Under the pieces are notes generated by a model. The model was not told the DNA's origin. It was given only the letters and a program-made list of their open reading frames with translations, and did no database searches. From Acanthosepion lycidas (Eukaryota > Mollusca > Cephalopoda > Sepiida > Sepiidae): a stretch of 64,000 bases of DNA. Location of the stretch: the NCBI GenBank assembly GCA_963932145.1, contig OZ010578.1, forward strand, positions 24,271,153-24,335,152. Direction: 5' to 3'. Every line of letters begins with the position of its first letter. Positions within the stretch are counted from its first letter, which is position 1. Of this stretch, positions 62,519 to 64,000 are shown piece after piece. Both the position numbers and the translations under genes were made by a program.

Positions 62519-62559
62519 GCCGGTTGTTATTAATTTTACTATTTAAGTAACGGATTAAA

Positions 62560-63390
62560 ATCTCTATTTAAACATTACGTATGTATATACTCGATGGGCC
62601 GCCGAAAACGTCTTAACCCTACATACTTCCCAAAATCTGAATCAAAGGTAAGACATTGTAAGCACACCACGTCACCCTCGCCTAAGGTTTCCACCGATCA
62701 GTCAATGATCACCCTACGTTGAATTCCAGTTCGTCGGTATGCACCGAAAACTAGGGAAGGGCGTGGTATATGTTTACACCGTAACACGATGAAAAAAAAA
62801 TGCCACGTCGAAAAATAAGAAGGCGAATCCTGTTTCAAATATTAAGTTTTATTCAGCGCTTCGCCTGCTTGTCCAGGTGGGTAATAGTTGGGACTACTCC
62901 TGCTATGTCAGTTTTTTCCCCTACGAATATATCGCCCATTTATTCATCCTGATGTGGTGATTAGCAATACGAAATGGCGTCTTCGGAACCGTATGCCGGA
63001 TACGCCAATCTCCCGCCAAGAACGGACCAGAAACTGTCCCTAGTAACAAGCATGACTGTTAATATAGACCAGGACCCAGATATACCCTATTTCCTGTTTT
63101 GTTGCCACTTGATCTACAAAAATTCCCTAATTCACACCCGTACTTCCGCGTTAACCTTCCGTTAAATAGGATGCTGCTTAGAAGACTGACTTTCAAAAGG
63201 ACCCATCAGCTGATCTATCAAGCAGAAACACTTGAGATCGAAATAAAACCAACTGTTCCCTTTCTATGTAGGGGTTCATATTATCTCAAGAATCTCGAGT
63301 AGAAAGGCTTCTTAATTTGGTCAAGGGATTTTCAGCACACGCGCGCGCGTGCGTGCACACACACGCATATATATATATATATACTAGCAG
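62560..63390. other. Unassigned, GC-richer stretch with small frames
   Basis: Includes a 63-codon frame (62974-63165) with a fair start context, MASSEPYAGYANLPPRTDQK, and an overlapping 67-codon frame (63099-63302) in another frame. I do not recognise either. They could be pieces of one broken or spliced gene, or chance. A CG/CA-rich alternating tract and TA run lie at 63340-63383. Confidence 0.25.
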
Positions 63391-63392
63391 CA

Positions 63393-64000
63393 TGGCCCGG
63401 CGTTGCCGTGCTTGATTAAAAATCGTAAAATATTTTTGCTCTTCCTTGCCTTTAAAGGAATGACCTTTGCCATGCTGATGTTACTACGATTAAAGCAATA
63501 GTGTTGACAAAGTCGAATATGTCATTTGTGGCTCAAAGTCAGAACTGGTAGCAGGGATAAAAAAAAGCCGAATTTCAATGGCCCTGCACCCATTCCAGAA
63601 TTTGAGGTCAAATGTTTTCTTCCACTCCACTGCACACACTGACCTGTTTCTTCCCACGCATAGCGTCACCTTAAATTAATCTGCATTTAGGAAATACCCA
63701 ACCGGAAAAAACATTTTTAAGGGTTGACCGATTGTCGATTTGCACTCTGTTTGGGGGGCGCTCAGAGTTGAAACTTCACATGGTGACTCCCAATGGCCTC
63801 TTCATAAATCCGATCGCTTTTCGCTAAAAACCAACATGCGGTTCAGGCGCAATCTGAGCGTATCGGTTTTTGGGTTATATCGATTTTCAGCTCTGTTTAG
63901 GGGTCAGTGGCCATGAAACTTCTGGATAACATTTCTAATGATAGACTCTAAGAGGGTGTCAAATTTGGTTGAAATGCGATCATTCCTTTTGTAAGCAGAT
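63393..64000 (+). repeat. Dispersed repeat running off the window end
   Basis: Begins after a TA run with AGCAGCATGGCCCGGCGTTGCCGTGCTT and includes CAAATTTGGTTGAAATGCG near the end. Both phrases are of a kind I know from dispersed repeats in invertebrate genomes (the second from many LINE or Helitron tails). The class cannot be fixed from the part visible. Confidence 0.4.

Noticed and set aside
62974-63302. Two overlapping frames as a possible gene
   Set aside because: No recognisable family, no supported splice sites and a frame conflict between the two halves.

Overview
The window looks like AT-rich, repeat-laden animal nuclear DNA, most likely from a mollusc and plausibly a cephalopod. 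The evidence is one spliced protein-coding gene with large introns, a mollusc-like 5S rRNA pseudogene, and a dense mix of Penelope-like elements (PLEs), LINEs, hAT, Tc1/mariner and pogo-like DNA elements, tRNA-derived SINEs, solo LTRs and microsatellites. The species assignment is inference; no search was run.

The only gene supported as functional is on the minus strand. It is an ortholog of neuroguidin (NGDN, Sas10/Utp3/C1D family, related to yeast Lcp5). I reconstructed eleven coding exons from 47729 down to 17357. All have GT/AG borders and compatible phases, and they give about 294 codons in one frame. The CDS is about 0.9 kb over 30 kb, so the middle of the window is almost all introns filled with transposon relics. 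The final few residues and stop may lie in a small exon I could not find.

1-17.3 kb (3' flank of NGDN): LINE reverse-transcriptase tails, a PLE fold-back, a mariner relic, a cluster at 5.1-6.3 kb of hammerhead-like and fold-back sequence, a tRNA-derived SINE, a nearly intact but decayed 2.8-kb hAT with an 8-bp target duplication, and MITEs.

17.3-47.8 kb (NGDN and introns): a mariner element inserted at the very edge of a hAT element, two solo LTRs with 5-bp duplications (one inside the relic of an uncharacterised multicopy gene), a snap-back PLE at 37-38.3 kb whose two arms each carry a hammerhead-like motif, a pair of pogo/Tigger-like MITEs (one just outside the gene), Tc1 transposase relics and LINE tails.

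47.8-64 kb (5' flank of NGDN): a 5S rRNA pseudogene, a cecropia-mariner-type MITE, a ~235-244-bp tandem satellite split by a 2.7-kb PLE (RT plus GIY-YIG endonuclease) with a 9-bp target duplication, LINE RT, endonuclease and ORF1 relics on the minus strand, a Ty3/gypsy integrase fragment and a 390-bp inverted repeat.

The most interesting signal is recurrent hammerhead-ribozyme architecture. The copy at 5150-5213 (minus) has every core base, three supported helices and a GUA cleavage triplet by eye. Four further copies, at 5.7, 21.0, 37.0 and 38.2 kb, range from plausible to weakened. Hammerhead motifs in PLE terminal repeats are established knowledge; the versions here and their association with fold-backs deserve structural and activity checks.
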